The position numbers and the translations under genes are program-made. DNA of 64,000 nucleotides from Agaribacillus aureus (lineage in GTDB: Bacteria > Bacteroidota > Bacteroidia > Cytophagales > Cyclobacteriaceae), in contig JAUJEB010000003.1 in assembly GCA_030442055.1 (NCBI GenBank), positions 1 through 64,000 on the forward strand, read 5' to 3'. Below the pieces are notes generated by a model. The model searched no databases. It was not told the origin of the DNA and worked only from the letters and a program-made list of their open reading frames with translations. Numbering within the stretch: position 1 is the first letter of the stretch; each line of letters begins with the position of its first letter. Below, piece by piece: positions 19,901-27,972 of the stretch.

Positions 19901-20216
19901 GAAATACTTCACTCTTCCCAATTTTGCCAGGCCTGATAGCCACCTTTCCCGGGTTATTGGGCAATTCACCATAAGCAGCTTCAGCCACATCCAGTTGAAG
20001 ATCAGCCTGCTGCTTGGCCTTATCCGGTCCATGACATAAGAAACATTTATCTGAAAGAATCGGCTTGACATGAATATTGAAATCCAACGCCGTTGGCAGC
20101 TTTTTGTATTCTTTGGCTACCTCTTCAGGCAATTGAGTATTGCAAGCCCACAGTGCCAAGGAAGCCATGCATAGCGTGAATTGATACCACTTTTTTCGTA
20201 ATGATCTGTTCATCAT
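16962..20216 (-). CDS. Cytochrome c-DUF1549-LamG-DUF1553 lipoprotein (planctomycete-type)
   Basis: 1084 residues. A lipoprotein signal (ASLALWAC, lipidated Cys25) is followed by a cytochrome c-like PSCyt1 domain with the haem motif CFLCHGPD (C58, C61, H62). DUF1549 (PSCyt2) spans about 165-370 (VSFDLTGLPPTAAE) and includes a second CxxCH (CSRCHDHKYDP). A LamG/concanavalin-like insert lies at about 465-640 (DPFSIGVWVNIP; VHVMLTYDG), then DUF1553 (PSD1) at about 780-1035 (LARWLTDPDHPLTARVAVNR; RQKTNTPLQALVLLNDP). The family is linked to breakdown of complex, often sulfated, glycans; its chemistry is unproven. First gene of a two-gene operon with DUF1501, divergent from the TPR-HTH regulator at 20400. 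Confidence 0.92.
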   Translation of the reverse strand: MMNRSLRKKWYQFTLCMASLALWACNTQLPEEVAKEYKKLPTALDFNIHVKPILSDKCFLCHGPDKAKQQADLQLDVAEAAYGELPNNPGKVAIRPGKIGKSEVFHRIISDDPEFIMPTPESNLTLTTYEKAVLTKWIEDGAEYKPHWAFLKPEEKKVPEIETTDWTRNTIDNFVIKKLEKEKLTPSKEASKELLLRRVSFDLTGLPPTAAETAAFLKDDSEDAYEKQVDRLLASAHYGEKMAIDWMDLARYSDTHGYQVDRYRDVSPWRDWVIRSFNENMAYDQFIEWQLAGDLLPNASREQILATTFNRLHPQNLEGGIVDEEFRVEYVVERASLVGQGFMGLTVACSRCHDHKYDPISQKNFYELYSFFNNVNETGQIPWEMSMPVPNLQLPTDEQQEIIAFLEKVVNEEEDEARKITEEEKLTADKWIDEERYKSISATLPTRGLLGRFALNGNLRNSLDPSEKGKMDRPYSNKEVPDYVEGHEGKGLFMNGEAWFEMEEFGIFQRKDPFSIGVWVNIPKDLSEGVIFHKNKGTMLHAYRGYHLYLKDGKLELMLSHTWPDNAIMERSIAKIPKDEWVHVMLTYDGSSKASGAKIYMNGRELETEIVIDNLYKDIIFFDYEDQIYPEPIEPGLHVGARWRGVGLKNAKVDDVLIYDKTLTGIEVLQIADPKSLRSLLSLSPDQLSDVQKGLFKNYYLAVNSQPAKASQKQLIDARSRLFAQQEEVQEIMVMKEMQKPRQAYLLERGQYDAYGEEVFPDVPESILPWKADLPKNRLGLARWLTDPDHPLTARVAVNRYWQNYFGQGLVRTTEDFGNQGELPSHPELLDWLALEFIRSGWDVKALQKLIVMSATYRQSSYAHRELLEKDPANVLLARGPKVRLTSEMMRDNALAASGLLNRQVGGPSVKPYQPPGLWKMNGGKYVQDIGDKLYRRSLYTIWKRTVPHPTLSTFDQPERTECTVRRQKTNTPLQALVLLNDPTYLETAKVIGENITRDGSSKESIASAYKRITGRKPETKELDILKDLQASEYEVFKSKKGKAKGWLEAGAYRVDRSLDSNLVAANAVVASVIINSDASITKR

Positions 20217-20399
20217 TGTGAATAAAGTTTAGAATTTATAATAATAGCAGTTTACAAATATTGCCTATCTATATCTCAATCAATAAAAAAAGACATAGAC
20301 ATGAACTAGACTGAAATGATTTATAATATAGATTTGTTTTGTATTCTGGCCTGAACGATCTTTATTAATCCTTGAATTTTAAATACTTGCTATCACCAC

Positions 20400-22031
20400 T
20401 TGAAAACAATTATCCTAATAATACCTAGACTGATCGCCTGTCATTTGTTTTTTCACCTGGCGGCAACAGTCTATGTATTTTCTCAAGGTGACAATCGGGA
20501 TGGGCATCTAAACCAGTTACCAAAATTAGATTCGGTTACTTTTAGCAGTCAGGACAGCGCCATCGTCAACACAGAAAAAAGGTGGCTGGATTATTTAGAA
20601 TCCGGAGATACCATTTCCGCCATCAATCAGCTGAACCAGCTGTCTGCTTTGTATTGCAACAGGGTAAATTATGATAAGTCCTATGATGGCTATTGGAAGG
20701 CCCTGCTACTTGCCGATAAAATCGGAGAAGAATCCACCAAAGCTGACAGTTACAATGGCCTGGCTATTTTGTATAGTCTCTATGAACGCAGAGATGAGGC
20801 GCTGAAATACTACCTGTTGGCGCTGGATGTCAATAAGAAACTCATTGGGCACAATCAGTTGGACAGCACTGTGCTAATGGACAACTACTTTCTACTCGCC
20901 ATTCATTACCGTTATGATTTAAACGTTCCGGTAGCCCGAGCCTATCTTGACAGCTGCACCATGGTCCTCCCAGGTACGTCGCTGGATGGCACCTTGGTGA
21001 AAGCAGAATACGCTTACCTTCAGATACAGGAAGAAAAATTTGAGTCATCGGAAAAGACTTTACTGGCTGCAGAACCCATCATAGAAAAAGAGGTACCCCG
21101 TTACCTGGTCATTCTTTATACTTTGATGGGCGATCTTTATAAAGGGTGGCAGAAGTATCACGAAAGTGAATATTACTACCAAACTGCCCTGCACAAAGCA
21201 GATAAATACAAGCGGCATTTAAACTATGTCCCTGATATTTACGAAAAACTTTCGGAATTATATTCCCTGATGAATAAGCCTACACTAGCTTATGAAAACC
21301 TAATCCGCGCCAATGCCATTAATACTACACTTTACAGCAGCAGAAGTCCAAACAACCGGTATCTGCTGGAAATCAAGGATGACTTCAGGTTAGAAAAAGA
21401 AAAGCAGGAAAAGCTGGCTAATGCACAGCGGCTGGCCCTGCTGGAACAGGAGGAAAGTATTTGGCTTTTGAAATTTACCATCCTGGTTGTTACCATTATC
21501 TTCTTGTTGATTACAGGTTTTATCATTTTCAGGTACTGGCGATCCAAGCATAAATCAGAGCGGCGCATGCTTGAGCAAAAACAGAAAATGGAAGCACAGA
21601 AATCCCGGGAGATCCTTCATATGAAAAACAAGGAGTTAACGGAGTCGGCCCTGCAACTGATAGAAAAGGATGAACTGTTATCGGAACTGAAAGACAGCCT
21701 GAAAACCATCAGCAAAAACCTGGAGTCTAAAGAAATCACCAAGCTTGTAAAAAAGATCGCTCTTGACAGCAACAACAACTGGAAGGAATTTGAAAGCCGC
21801 TTTATCGATGTTAACCAGGAATTTTATGATCGCCTAAAGTCGCAATACCCCAACCTGAGCCAATATGACCTAAAAGTCTGCGCCCTTTTGAAGCTGAACT
21901 TCACCGGTAAAGAAATGGCGAGGCTATTGGGAATTTCACCTGAAAGTGCGCATACATCACGTTATCGACTCCGCAAAAAACTCGGCATCGGACGGGATAA
22001 AAGTCTGGCGGATTTTATTGCGGAGATCTAA
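20400..22031 (+). CDS. TPR-transmembrane-HTH regulator (LuxR-like C-terminus)
   Basis: 543 residues from a TTG start; this start keeps an N-terminal hydrophobic segment (IIPRLIACHLFFHLAATVYV) that looks like a signal sequence, and no ATG does so. Residues ~60-330 hold TPR-like helices (YNGLAILYSLYERRDEALKY). A single TM helix lies near 355-377 (LLKFTILVVTIIFLLITGF), then a coiled coil rich in Glu/Lys, and a C-terminal helix-turn-helix (YDLKVCALLKLNFTGKEMAR; GISPESAHTSRYRLRKKLG). In this Bacteroidota family the TPR part is periplasmic and the HTH cytoplasmic, giving a one-component membrane regulator. It is divergent from the DUF1501 operon, with 183 bp between. A TAnnTTTG-like box (TAGATTTG, 20329-20336) lies upstream. 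Target genes are unknown; the flanking sugar genes are candidates. Confidence 0.85.
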   Translation: MKTIILIIPRLIACHLFFHLAATVYVFSQGDNRDGHLNQLPKLDSVTFSSQDSAIVNTEKRWLDYLESGDTISAINQLNQLSALYCNRVNYDKSYDGYWKALLLADKIGEESTKADSYNGLAILYSLYERRDEALKYYLLALDVNKKLIGHNQLDSTVLMDNYFLLAIHYRYDLNVPVARAYLDSCTMVLPGTSLDGTLVKAEYAYLQIQEEKFESSEKTLLAAEPIIEKEVPRYLVILYTLMGDLYKGWQKYHESEYYYQTALHKADKYKRHLNYVPDIYEKLSELYSLMNKPTLAYENLIRANAINTTLYSSRSPNNRYLLEIKDDFRLEKEKQEKLANAQRLALLEQEESIWLLKFTILVVTIIFLLITGFIIFRYWRSKHKSERRMLEQKQKMEAQKSREILHMKNKELTESALQLIEKDELLSELKDSLKTISKNLESKEITKLVKKIALDSNNNWKEFESRFIDVNQEFYDRLKSQYPNLSQYDLKVCALLKLNFTGKEMARLLGISPESAHTSRYRLRKKLGIGRDKSLADFIAEI

Positions 22032-22103
22032 AGCGGAGATGACCATTTGTTTTCTCTCGTTATAAAAAATGTTCCAAAGGCGGTAATTAAAATAAAAATG
22101 AAA

Positions 22104-22148
22104 ATGAAAATTTAAAATTCAATGAAAATTTAAAATTCAATGAAAATT
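22104..22148. repeat. 18-bp AT-rich tandem repeat (2.5 copies)
   Basis: ATGAAAATTTAAAATTCA occurs at 22104-22121 and 22122-22139 and starts a third time at 22140. It lies in the convergent gap between the regulator and the FucP-type gene. It has no coding character. Confidence 0.8.
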
Positions 22149-22265
22149 GTAATGGGTATATATGGATTCAACTGTAATACCAGCACGGGGCGCCGATCTG
22201 TTCTGCCTGATGCAGTCAAGCCAGCCGGACAAGTGCGTGGAATTACAGTTGGTTCAATTCAAAAG

Positions 22266-23525
22266 CTATTCCTGCTGTGGCGCGGTTTGCGGCTCCAGTT
22301 TTGCGCCTGTAGCTCCAAATACAACCACTACGATGAAGCATACCAACGGAATGGCAAATGAAAAATGTATGTTCGTAGCATCGGAAACCAATCCCTGAAT
22401 TAGTGGAAATACAGCACCTCCCAGGATAGCCATAATTACACCGGCACCTCCGATTTTGGTATCATCGCCAAGTCCTCTCACGGCAAGCCCGAATATGGTT
22501 GGGAACATTAGTGATAAACTAAACGATACACTTACCAACGCATATACGGCGATATAGCCATGGCCAAAAATGACAATTGTAGTACACAAAGCACCAAAAA
22601 TCGCAGCCATCATCAATAATTTACGGGCGGAGATAAACCTCATCAGAAAAGTAAAAACAAAGCGGGAAGCTGTGAACAGGAATAATGCAGCCAGGTAATA
22701 ATTCGAGGCATCGTCCTCGTTCAAATTTAATTCGCTCATGACATAACGGATGGTGAATGACCAGGTTCCCAGCTGGGCTCCCAAATAAAAAAACTGTGCG
22801 ACAACACCCCACACATAATGCGGAATTTTAATCAGGCGCTTAAACGTAGGTATAAAATTTAAATCCGGACCCGCATCCGAGGCTTTTGGCATATTGGTGA
22901 ATTTTATGATAACCCACAACACCAGCAAAACCACGGCAACCCCTACGTAGGGTCCCATCACGGCAGACAACTCTTCCGATTGAATGGCATCCAACTGTTC
23001 AGCCGACATCTGTGCCCGCTCCTCCTTGGTGGCGGCATTTAAATGAGAAAGAATAAATACCTTGCTTAAAAGAACGCCGGTAATCGATCCGATGGGATTA
23101 AACGATTGGGCCAGGTTTAGCCGATAGGTACCTGTTTCAGGAGGACCCATGGCAATAATATATGGATTGGCGGTGGTTTCCAGAATAGACAACCCGCTTG
23201 CCAGAATAAACAATGACGCTAAAAAATGACCGTAAGACATGGTGAAACTGGCCGGGTAAAACATAAGCGATCCAAACGCAAATAGTCCCAGTCCCAGCAA
23301 TACACCGGATTTATAAGTATATTTTTTAATATATAGGGCCGCCGGAATAGCCGAACAAAAATAGGCACCGTAAAAGGCTACCTGGATCCAGGAGGTTTGA
23401 AAGTCAGTCATGCTCATAACCTTCTTAAAAACAGCCAGCAACGTGTCAGTCATATTGTTGGCAATGCCCCATAGAAAGAACAGACTGGTTACCAAAATAA
23501 ATGGTAAAATGTACTTCTTTTTCAT
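22266..23525 (-). CDS. FucP-type MFS sugar:proton symporter
   Basis: About 419 residues from the ATG at 23525 (MKKKYILPFILVTSLFFLWG); an ATG seven codons earlier is possible. Twelve predicted membrane helices. Family signatures of L-fucose:H+ symporters are visible: FFLWGIANNMTDTL in helix 1, SILETTANPYI in helix 4, LNLAQSFNPIGSI in helix 5, and FYLGAQLGTWSFTIRYVM in helix 7. FucP-like proteins import fucose, but relatives carry glucose, galactose, N-acetylglucosamine or sialic-type sugars, so the substrate is open. It leads, by orientation, the minus-strand carbohydrate genes at 24224-30765. The 5' region is duplicated 100 bp upstream (see the repeats). Confidence 0.93.
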   Translation of the reverse strand: MKKKYILPFILVTSLFFLWGIANNMTDTLLAVFKKVMSMTDFQTSWIQVAFYGAYFCSAIPAALYIKKYTYKSGVLLGLGLFAFGSLMFYPASFTMSYGHFLASLFILASGLSILETTANPYIIAMGPPETGTYRLNLAQSFNPIGSITGVLLSKVFILSHLNAATKEERAQMSAEQLDAIQSEELSAVMGPYVGVAVVLLVLWVIIKFTNMPKASDAGPDLNFIPTFKRLIKIPHYVWGVVAQFFYLGAQLGTWSFTIRYVMSELNLNEDDASNYYLAALFLFTASRFVFTFLMRFISARKLLMMAAIFGALCTTIVIFGHGYIAVYALVSVSFSLSLMFPTIFGLAVRGLGDDTKIGGAGVIMAILGGAVFPLIQGLVSDATNIHFSFAIPLVCFIVVVVFGATGAKLEPQTAPQQE

Positions 23526-23585
23526 GTGTTTATAATTTATTTTCATCAGTCACATGGAACCTTTGATGCTTGCTATAATCATTCC
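23521..23585. repeat. Repeat copy A covering the FucP start region
   Basis: TTCATGTGTTTATAATT, then TCACATGGAACCT and TATAATCATTCC, recur exactly 100 bp downstream on the plus strand with a few changes. Copy A contains the start codon used by the transporter (complement of 23523-23525) and its upstream leader. Confidence 0.85.
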
Positions 23586-23620
23586 CTTGAGAGTTTAATA
23601 ATTATATCAAGCATGTCGGT

Positions 23621-23681
23621 TTCATGTGTTTATAATTCGTTTTCGTTGGTCACATGGAACCTCGCATATTATAATCATTCC
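23621..23681. repeat. Repeat copy B, duplicated leader of the FucP gene
   Basis: Matches 23521-23585 apart from about ten substitutions and a short gap near 23662. It includes a copy of the start codon but no following coding sequence. A local tandem duplication of a promoter/leader is the simplest explanation. Confidence 0.85.
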
Positions 23682-24223
23682 TTAGCACCTCCGCTTTTGG
23701 CTGATGAAGTAGCCCACGGCGTACGGCGCAGCTTTCTCCGGTCTCTTACGCTTTAGCTTTCGCAACCGCAGTAGCTTTATGCGAACGCGGTCAGCGACAC
23801 GCGCTGTATGTCGATTACGTCATGCTCGGTTTCATGTCAAATTTGAAATTATCTATAAAATGTATTTAAATCTTCATACAGGTAGCGATGCCCTCCATCA
23901 GCAAAAAGATATCAGCCGATTAATCAACGGCCGAGGCAGAAAGTAAAAATACTGTCGTTGCAACAATCTCTACTGCTACAGTCATCCGCAATCTCAAGGG
24001 CATATGTGTGCGTCGCAATATCGGAGTTTTGTTATGATTTAAAATTATAATTTAATTTATGTTCCCTTCAATAGCTGATAACACATGTTATTCCCATCCA
24101 TCTTTTTAACCACACATCAAACCCTTCAAACTGACGGATATGTAGTCTGTACTCACCATAAAAGCATTAATTGGCAGGATGGGAAAAAGCGCTGTCAAAT
24201 CAGTGGTGATCACCCCTGCCGGT
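23682..24223. other. Gene-free stretch with a GC-rich structured insert
   Basis: No supported gene. At about 23707-23815 the sequence changes to GC-rich, self-complementary DNA with short palindromes (CAGCGACACGCGCTG; TTCGCA...TGCGAA), unlike the AT-rich flanks. TCGGTTTCATGT occurs before and after it (at 23615 and 23826). The rest, to 24223, shows nothing I can name. Confidence 0.5.
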
Positions 24224-25342
24224 TTAGATTGTCACCCTTTTACCACCGGACGCCAGTGATTTGTAAATAGCCTCCAATACCTTCATATCTTTGAGGCCTT
24301 CCTCTCCCGATATCTTTGACTCTGTATTGGCCACCACATTTTTAGCAAAATCATCCATTTGTAAAGCTTGCTGGTTGATGCGGGGAAATTCTAATTTTTC
24401 GTTATTGAAAATGCCACCCAGGCCATTATAACTATAAGCCGGCATGATCACGGCTCTGGCTTTTTGTGCTGTTACCACCAAATGGTTGGTGCCAAATGCA
24501 TAGGAAGTGGTTGAGTTGGATATTTTTCCATCAGGGAACTCCATCTGCCAGCTGACTGTTTCATCCACCTCCCGAAATTTTTCTGACCCGGACCGGAATT
24601 CCTGTGCCTGTAAGGCAATAGGTTCTTCTCCATATGCATAACGCGCGGCCTGAATGCAGTATATGCCTACATCCATAAGTGCTCCCCCACCGGCAAGTGC
24701 TTTTTTCAATCGCCACTGTGTTGGATCCCCTATCGTGAAACCAAACTGCGAGCTGACATAAGTGACCTTCCCAAAAGACCCCTCTTTTGATAATTTGATG
24801 ATTTCTTTGTGGTAGGGATCGAAATGTAACCGGTAGCCAATGGAAAGTTTTACCTTATTTTCCTTGCAGGCTTTGATCATGGCTTCGCACTCTTCTACGG
24901 ACACAGCCATGGGCTTCTCACAAATAACATGTTTGCCCGCTTTCGCTGCTTTGATAGAATACTCGGCGTGCATGGAATTCGGTAACACCACATAGATGAT
25001 ATCTATATCTTTGTTATTGGCGATTTCCTCGAAATTGTCATAGTTATACACATTCTTTTTGGGAATGTTGTGTTTGTCCATCCACACTTTTTCTTTCGAT
25101 TTGGTGCCGGTAACAATGCCAGCCAAATAACAATGCGCTGTTTCCTGCAATGCCGGTGCCAGCTGATTGGTAGCGTAGTTGCCTAATCCGACCAGGGCCA
25201 CGCCCAACTTTTTAGTTTGTGTATATTTGTCCGCAGCCAATGCAGACGTGAGAGGTAGGCCTATACTAATGCCTCCAATACCCATGGCAGATTTTTTGAT
25301 AAAATTTCTGCGTGGTTTATCATTGGATATAGGGTTTTTCAT
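24224..25342 (-). CDS. Gfo/Idh/MocA family oxidoreductase, Tat-exported
   Basis: About 372 residues from the ATG at 25342 (MKNPISNDKPRRNFIKK); the longer frame adds 19 unlikely residues. The twin-arginine motif RRNFIKK plus a Gly/Ile-rich segment marks periplasmic export, as in glucose-fructose oxidoreductase, where the protein folds with bound NADP first. The Rossmann start is LGVALVGLGNYATNQLAPAL, followed by VLPNSMHAEYSIKAAKAGKH and the family motif CEKPMA. The C-terminal domain has GGGALMDVGIYCIQAARYAYGE with the conserved Asp and His/Tyr region. The role is likely oxidation or reduction of a sugar or sugar lactone in the periplasm. Same strand as, and between, the FucP-type transporter and the isomerase-like gene. 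Substrate unknown. Confidence 0.9.
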   Translation of the reverse strand: MKNPISNDKPRRNFIKKSAMGIGGISIGLPLTSALAADKYTQTKKLGVALVGLGNYATNQLAPALQETAHCYLAGIVTGTKSKEKVWMDKHNIPKKNVYNYDNFEEIANNKDIDIIYVVLPNSMHAEYSIKAAKAGKHVICEKPMAVSVEECEAMIKACKENKVKLSIGYRLHFDPYHKEIIKLSKEGSFGKVTYVSSQFGFTIGDPTQWRLKKALAGGGALMDVGIYCIQAARYAYGEEPIALQAQEFRSGSEKFREVDETVSWQMEFPDGKISNSTTSYAFGTNHLVVTAQKARAVIMPAYSYNGLGGIFNNEKLEFPRINQQALQMDDFAKNVVANTESKISGEEGLKDMKVLEAIYKSLASGGKRVTI

Positions 25343-25597
25343 TTTTACAGGGTTAAGGATTGATGGTAAACATGGTTTTCGAAAGTTGATCATGACCATC
25401 TGAATTTTAAGGCATCATGAAATTGAATTTTCGAAAAATCGATTTAATATAAGTTTTTAAATTACAAAACAAATGTCAAAAAACCATCCATTGCCAAGAA
25501 AAACCCATTTGATATAAACGCAAGCAACACCGATCATTATTTCGGCTACGGGTGAAACATTTGACACCTAAAATCCCAGCAGGTAAACGGCAATGGC

Positions 25598-26545
25598 CTA
25601 CACGCCGGCCTGCTTAATTACCGACAAAGTTTTTTGCAATCCGGTTTTGGCAACCTGCAACAGATCCTGCTGATGATATTCCGGATTATACAACTCCAGC
25701 GACACACATCCGGAAAATCCTGTGGCTTTCAGATCCCTTAAAATATCGGGTAGCGGCAGGATCCCATCGCCTGGATAAACGCGGTGTTTGTCTTTCATAT
25801 CTTTGACGGCCATGTTTTTCGGCGCGTCATTAAATTGGAAAATGGCAAACATGTCACCGTGTAATAATTTCAAACCGCTGAATCCCCCATCAGTGATGTA
25901 CATGTGAAATACATCCGGAATGATCTTGGCCTGAGGATGGTCTGCATCCAGCACAACGGCAGTTGCCTGTCCCATTGTCTTCAGCGGAAATAAGTTGACA
26001 AACACCAGGGCGGGATTCAGATTGTATTCCTCCAAACCTATTTCCAGTAACCGCCTGTAACAGGAGGCCACAAACTTTAGATCATAATTTTCCCCTACTT
26101 TATTGGGTATGGCCTGCACATGCTCACAGCCAATCTCCGAAGCCATTCGCATGCGGTTACGCGTAGCCGGCAGTGATTTCTGAAAGGCTTCCTCGTTTTC
26201 AGGAATGCAACCCCAAAGTCCGATCATGCTGGGCACAAACAGCCCCAGGTCTTTAATTTTTTTCCCAAGCTCCTTTAAGTTCCCACCCTTCTTTTCATAA
26301 TCCGCTAACTCCGAGTCCCATGGTTCGATGGCGTCATAACCGGCCTGAGCCGCTATCTCCACCTTCTTTTCCAGGCCATCTGCCGGCCTGATGGTAGCGG
26401 TGTCCAGGCATATCGGCCAGGGGCTCTTTCCGTTTTGAAAACGTTTCTTCCTGCGATCTTCAATTTCGGTAGTTGAACTACCCAGGGCTGCGGTCGCCAG
26501 CCCTGCTGTGGTGGCACTGGTAATAAATTTTCTTCGGTCCATCAA
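25598..26545 (-). CDS. Sugar phosphate isomerase/epimerase-like TIM-barrel protein (Tat)
   Basis: 315 residues. N-terminal MMDRRKFITSATTAGLATAA is a Tat-type signal, so it is exported. The body is an AP-endonuclease-2-like TIM barrel: AGYDAIEPWDSE, EIGCEHVQAIP, IIPDVFHMYITDGG, FQFNDAP and CVSLELYNPEYH supply the acidic and His residues expected to bind a divalent metal. Family members isomerise or epimerise free sugars or hydroxypyruvate; with an export signal and a Gfo/Idh/MocA gene downstream, a 3-keto-sugar or lactone route in the periplasm is plausible but not shown. Gap to the next gene is 255 bp, so co-transcription is uncertain. Confidence 0.87.
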   Translation of the reverse strand: MMDRRKFITSATTAGLATAALGSSTTEIEDRRKKRFQNGKSPWPICLDTATIRPADGLEKKVEIAAQAGYDAIEPWDSELADYEKKGGNLKELGKKIKDLGLFVPSMIGLWGCIPENEEAFQKSLPATRNRMRMASEIGCEHVQAIPNKVGENYDLKFVASCYRRLLEIGLEEYNLNPALVFVNLFPLKTMGQATAVVLDADHPQAKIIPDVFHMYITDGGFSGLKLLHGDMFAIFQFNDAPKNMAVKDMKDKHRVYPGDGILPLPDILRDLKATGFSGCVSLELYNPEYHQQDLLQVAKTGLQKTLSVIKQAGV

Positions 26546-26647
26546 AATGTTAATAATAAAAGGTAAATAAAATGCTTAAAATATCCCCGTCCATACTACT
26601 GCCTGGAAAGCTCCGGATCAGTTATACAGATAAAATACGCTACTTGA

Positions 26648-27691
26648 TTACAGGTTTTTTGGATCAATCACCACATGCTTTACGGTTTTTCTGTTCCAGG
26701 TATAAACCACATGCACCAAGCCGTCATGGGTTTGGATAACGGATGGATATGAGTACTCCTCTTCGGCCGTCTTGCCGGGGTCGGTTACAGGTTCAAGCAC
26801 CAAAACTTCCTCCCACGCCTTACCATCAGCAGAAATTCCTACTGACAGCGGTACCCTGTCTCCCCAATCACCGCCTGTGGGGTTGTATACCAGCAAATGC
26901 CTTCCGTCTTTTAAGGTCACCGCATCGATTCCGGAATTTGGATTTGGAAGCGATATGGCTTTCATAGGACTCCAGGTAGCACCGTTGTCCTCCGACCAGC
27001 ATTCTGAGATAAAGCCTTTGTTGGTGCGGCAAAGGAGCTGCAATTTGTCCCCCGGGTGAACCAGAATGGTAGGTTGAATAGCGCCTATCTCAAATCCATC
27101 GTTCAGATCGCCGGAAGATGTCCAGGTCTTACCCAGGTCGCTTGTCCGCTCGATCTGTATTTTCCATCCATCGTGTTCGGTACTGGTTGGGCATAGCAGG
27201 TCACCATTATTTAATTGTACGGGTTTGTTTTTAATGGGGCCATAGATACCGTCGGGAAGCTTGGTAGCCTCCGACCAGGTTTTTCCCTGGTCTTGTGAGG
27301 TGACCACCATACCCCACCAGGTTCTTGGTGACGGACCGATCTTATAGAAAAGCATTAAAGGGCCTTCCTCAGCCTGAAAGAGTACCGGGTTCCAGCAAGG
27401 GTAGCGCAAAGTGTCGTTTTGTACGCCGTTGACTACTTCTTCCGGCGCCGACCAACTGCGGCCATCGTGGCGCGAAACCCAAATGCCAACATCTTTGTTT
27501 TTCTCGGCGGTACCACCAAACCAGGAGGCGATCAGATAATCACCGGAAGCGGCCACGGTTGATGCGTGGCATTGCGGGGTTTTTGCAGCAGCAATCTCGT
27601 ATATGTATTCTTCCGACACTACAGCGGATTTTTCATTTTTCATACAACCAAAAAGAAAGATCACTGAGATAAAAATTGTTACTATTTTCAT
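26648..27691 (-). CDS. Sialidase-like (exo-alpha-sialidase superfamily) lipoprotein
   Basis: About 347 residues from the ATG at 27691 (MKIVTIFISVIFLFGC); the Cys in LFGC is the lipidation site. A six-bladed beta-propeller is indicated by Asp-box motifs: SQDQGKTWSE, TSDLGKTWTS and SEDNGATWSP. The N-terminal ECHAST-like start of this subfamily is present (AAKTPQCHASTVAASGDYLI), then ASWFGGTAEKNKDVGIW and NPVLFQ. This subgroup (BNR_2) includes sialidases and also rhamnosidase/ulvan-related enzymes, so cleavage of sialic acid is not certain. The terminal VIQTHDGLVHVVYTW is typical. It is upstream, on the same strand, of the isomerase-like gene and probably belongs to the same catabolic block. Location: outer membrane or periplasm. 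Confidence 0.88.
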   Translation of the reverse strand: MKIVTIFISVIFLFGCMKNEKSAVVSEEYIYEIAAAKTPQCHASTVAASGDYLIASWFGGTAEKNKDVGIWVSRHDGRSWSAPEEVVNGVQNDTLRYPCWNPVLFQAEEGPLMLFYKIGPSPRTWWGMVVTSQDQGKTWSEATKLPDGIYGPIKNKPVQLNNGDLLCPTSTEHDGWKIQIERTSDLGKTWTSSGDLNDGFEIGAIQPTILVHPGDKLQLLCRTNKGFISECWSEDNGATWSPMKAISLPNPNSGIDAVTLKDGRHLLVYNPTGGDWGDRVPLSVGISADGKAWEEVLVLEPVTDPGKTAEEEYSYPSVIQTHDGLVHVVYTWNRKTVKHVVIDPKNL

Positions 27692-27972
27692 AAAATATTT
27701 AATATTTAACCCTCTCTCCGGCACCAGCAGAAAGCTGTGGCTTAAATGTCAGTGAGATGCAAAAGAGGCCCCAATCAATTTAATTTGTTAGTATAAAATA
27801 ATATTATGACAAATAAAAATTTCCGGCAATTTAACCATTTATTCCATCACCAAGGATTCAGATAAAAAGTCGCCACTACTCATATAACCGGATATTGATG
27901 TACGATCATCTACCTGTCTGTGCACTTAAACCCTACGCAATTTTAAAACAATCAACCTACAACATTTGAAAA

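Noticed and set aside
22104-22148. Possible CRISPR-like short repeat
   Set aside because: The copies are directly adjacent with no spacers; it is a simple tandem repeat.
22140-22398. Short plus-strand frames overlapping the 3' end of the FucP-type gene
   Set aside because: They are mainly antisense to the transporter gene and have no protein character.
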